This document shows, in pieces, positions 63,794-64,000 of a stretch of DNA of 64,000 nt. The stretch is from Oscillospiraceae bacterium (GTDB taxonomy: Bacteria > Bacillota > Clostridia > Saccharofermentanales > Saccharofermentanaceae), in assembly GCA_902802325.1 (NCBI GenBank), contig CADCLV010000010.1, forward strand, positions 31,703-95,702. Direction: 5' to 3'. The notes beneath the pieces are model-generated. The model had not been told where the DNA came from, ran no database searches, and saw only the letters and a list, made by a program, of their open reading frames with translations. The position numbers and the translations under genes are program-made. Position 1 is the stretch's first letter; every line of letters starts with the position of its first letter.

Positions 63794-64000
63794 ATGAAGT
63801 ATATTTTTGTGACCGGCGGCGTCGTATCGGGGCTCGGCAAGGGGATCACAGCCGCCTCGCTTGGACGGCTGCTCAAAGCGCGGGGGCTGAAGGTCGCGGC
63901 GCAGAAGCTCGATCCGTATATCAACGTGGACCCCGGCACGATGAGTCCGTATCAGCACGGCGAGGTATACGTGACGGAGGACGGCGCGGAGACCGATCTC
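63794..64000 (+). CDS. pyrG: CTP synthase, N-terminal part
   Basis: First 69 codons, cut by the window end. Amidates UTP to [24 protein letters not shown] is the P-loop signature, followed by [28 protein letters not shown] behind AAAGGAGG, 17 bp after glmS. GC-rich codon choice unlike most of the window, matching the 3' end of glmS. Confidence 0.95.
   Translation, partial: MKYIFVTGGVVSGLGKGITAASLGRLLKARGLKVAAQKLDPYINVDPGTMSPYQHGEVYVTEDGAETDL

Overview
The window comes from the chromosome of a low-to-mid GC Gram-positive anaerobe, most likely a gut-type Clostridia (Bacillota). The basis is a sortase with a SpaA/Cna-B adhesin, many lipobox lipoproteins, AGGAGG-type ribosome binding sites, Nfn-type transhydrogenase genes, ATP-type PEP carboxykinase, a LarA-type racemase, an FMN riboswitch in front of a RibU permease, and the rpsL-rpsG-fusA-tuf order. 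No tRNA, rRNA, CRISPR array, IS element or phage gene was recognised by eye.

Layout. 0-10.7 kb: metallophosphoesterase, YugP-like metallopeptidase, a giant thioester/SpaA adhesin with a convergent sortase, tyrS, a zinc-ribbon membrane protein and a tandem pair of small lipoproteins. 10.8-15.4 kb: the str operon. 15.5-18.8 kb: an AT-richer insert with two membrane-anchored HTH regulators and a frameshifted solute-binding lipoprotein. 18.9-35.8 kb: housekeeping and envelope genes (a second metallophosphoesterase, DUF218 protein, pckA, GH43, orphan PotD-like protein, glutamate 5-kinase, a putative small RNA, an asparaginase-family protein, exonuclease III, PPIase lipoprotein, FMN riboswitch-ribU, a 454-aa lipoprotein, HerA-like ATPase). 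35.9-37.5 kb: a lipoprotein-like peptide with 17-residue tandem repeats followed by a radical SAM/SPASM enzyme, a candidate RiPP system. 37.7-44.1 kb: antiporter, larA, a broken small-multidrug-export gene, a 2-hydroxyacid dehydrogenase and nfnAB. 44.3-46.8 kb: a two-gene ABC exporter. 47.0-57.4 kb: a cluster of two paralogous ~815-aa binding lipoproteins, MalF/MalG-like permeases, a coiled-coil membrane fusion protein and a MacB-like extracellular-domain protein, with no ATPase. 57.5-59.6 kb: apbE, NusG-II and Gx-transporter genes, resembling part of the flavin-based extracellular electron transfer locus. 59.6-64.0 kb: nnrE, purA, glmS and the start of pyrG.

Most notable points. The lipoprotein-repeat/radical SAM pair and the separate 454-aa lipoprotein both sit behind an ECF-sigma-like promoter (TGCAAC, 17 nt, CGTCT), which suggests a shared regulon. 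The 47-57 kb cluster mixes importer permeases with exporter-type periplasmic parts. The apbE group plus riboswitch-controlled ribU points to extracytoplasmic flavinylation. Two genes are frameshifted, and codon usage changes abruptly inside glmS near 63.5 kb, so assembly quality needs a check before these are taken as biology.
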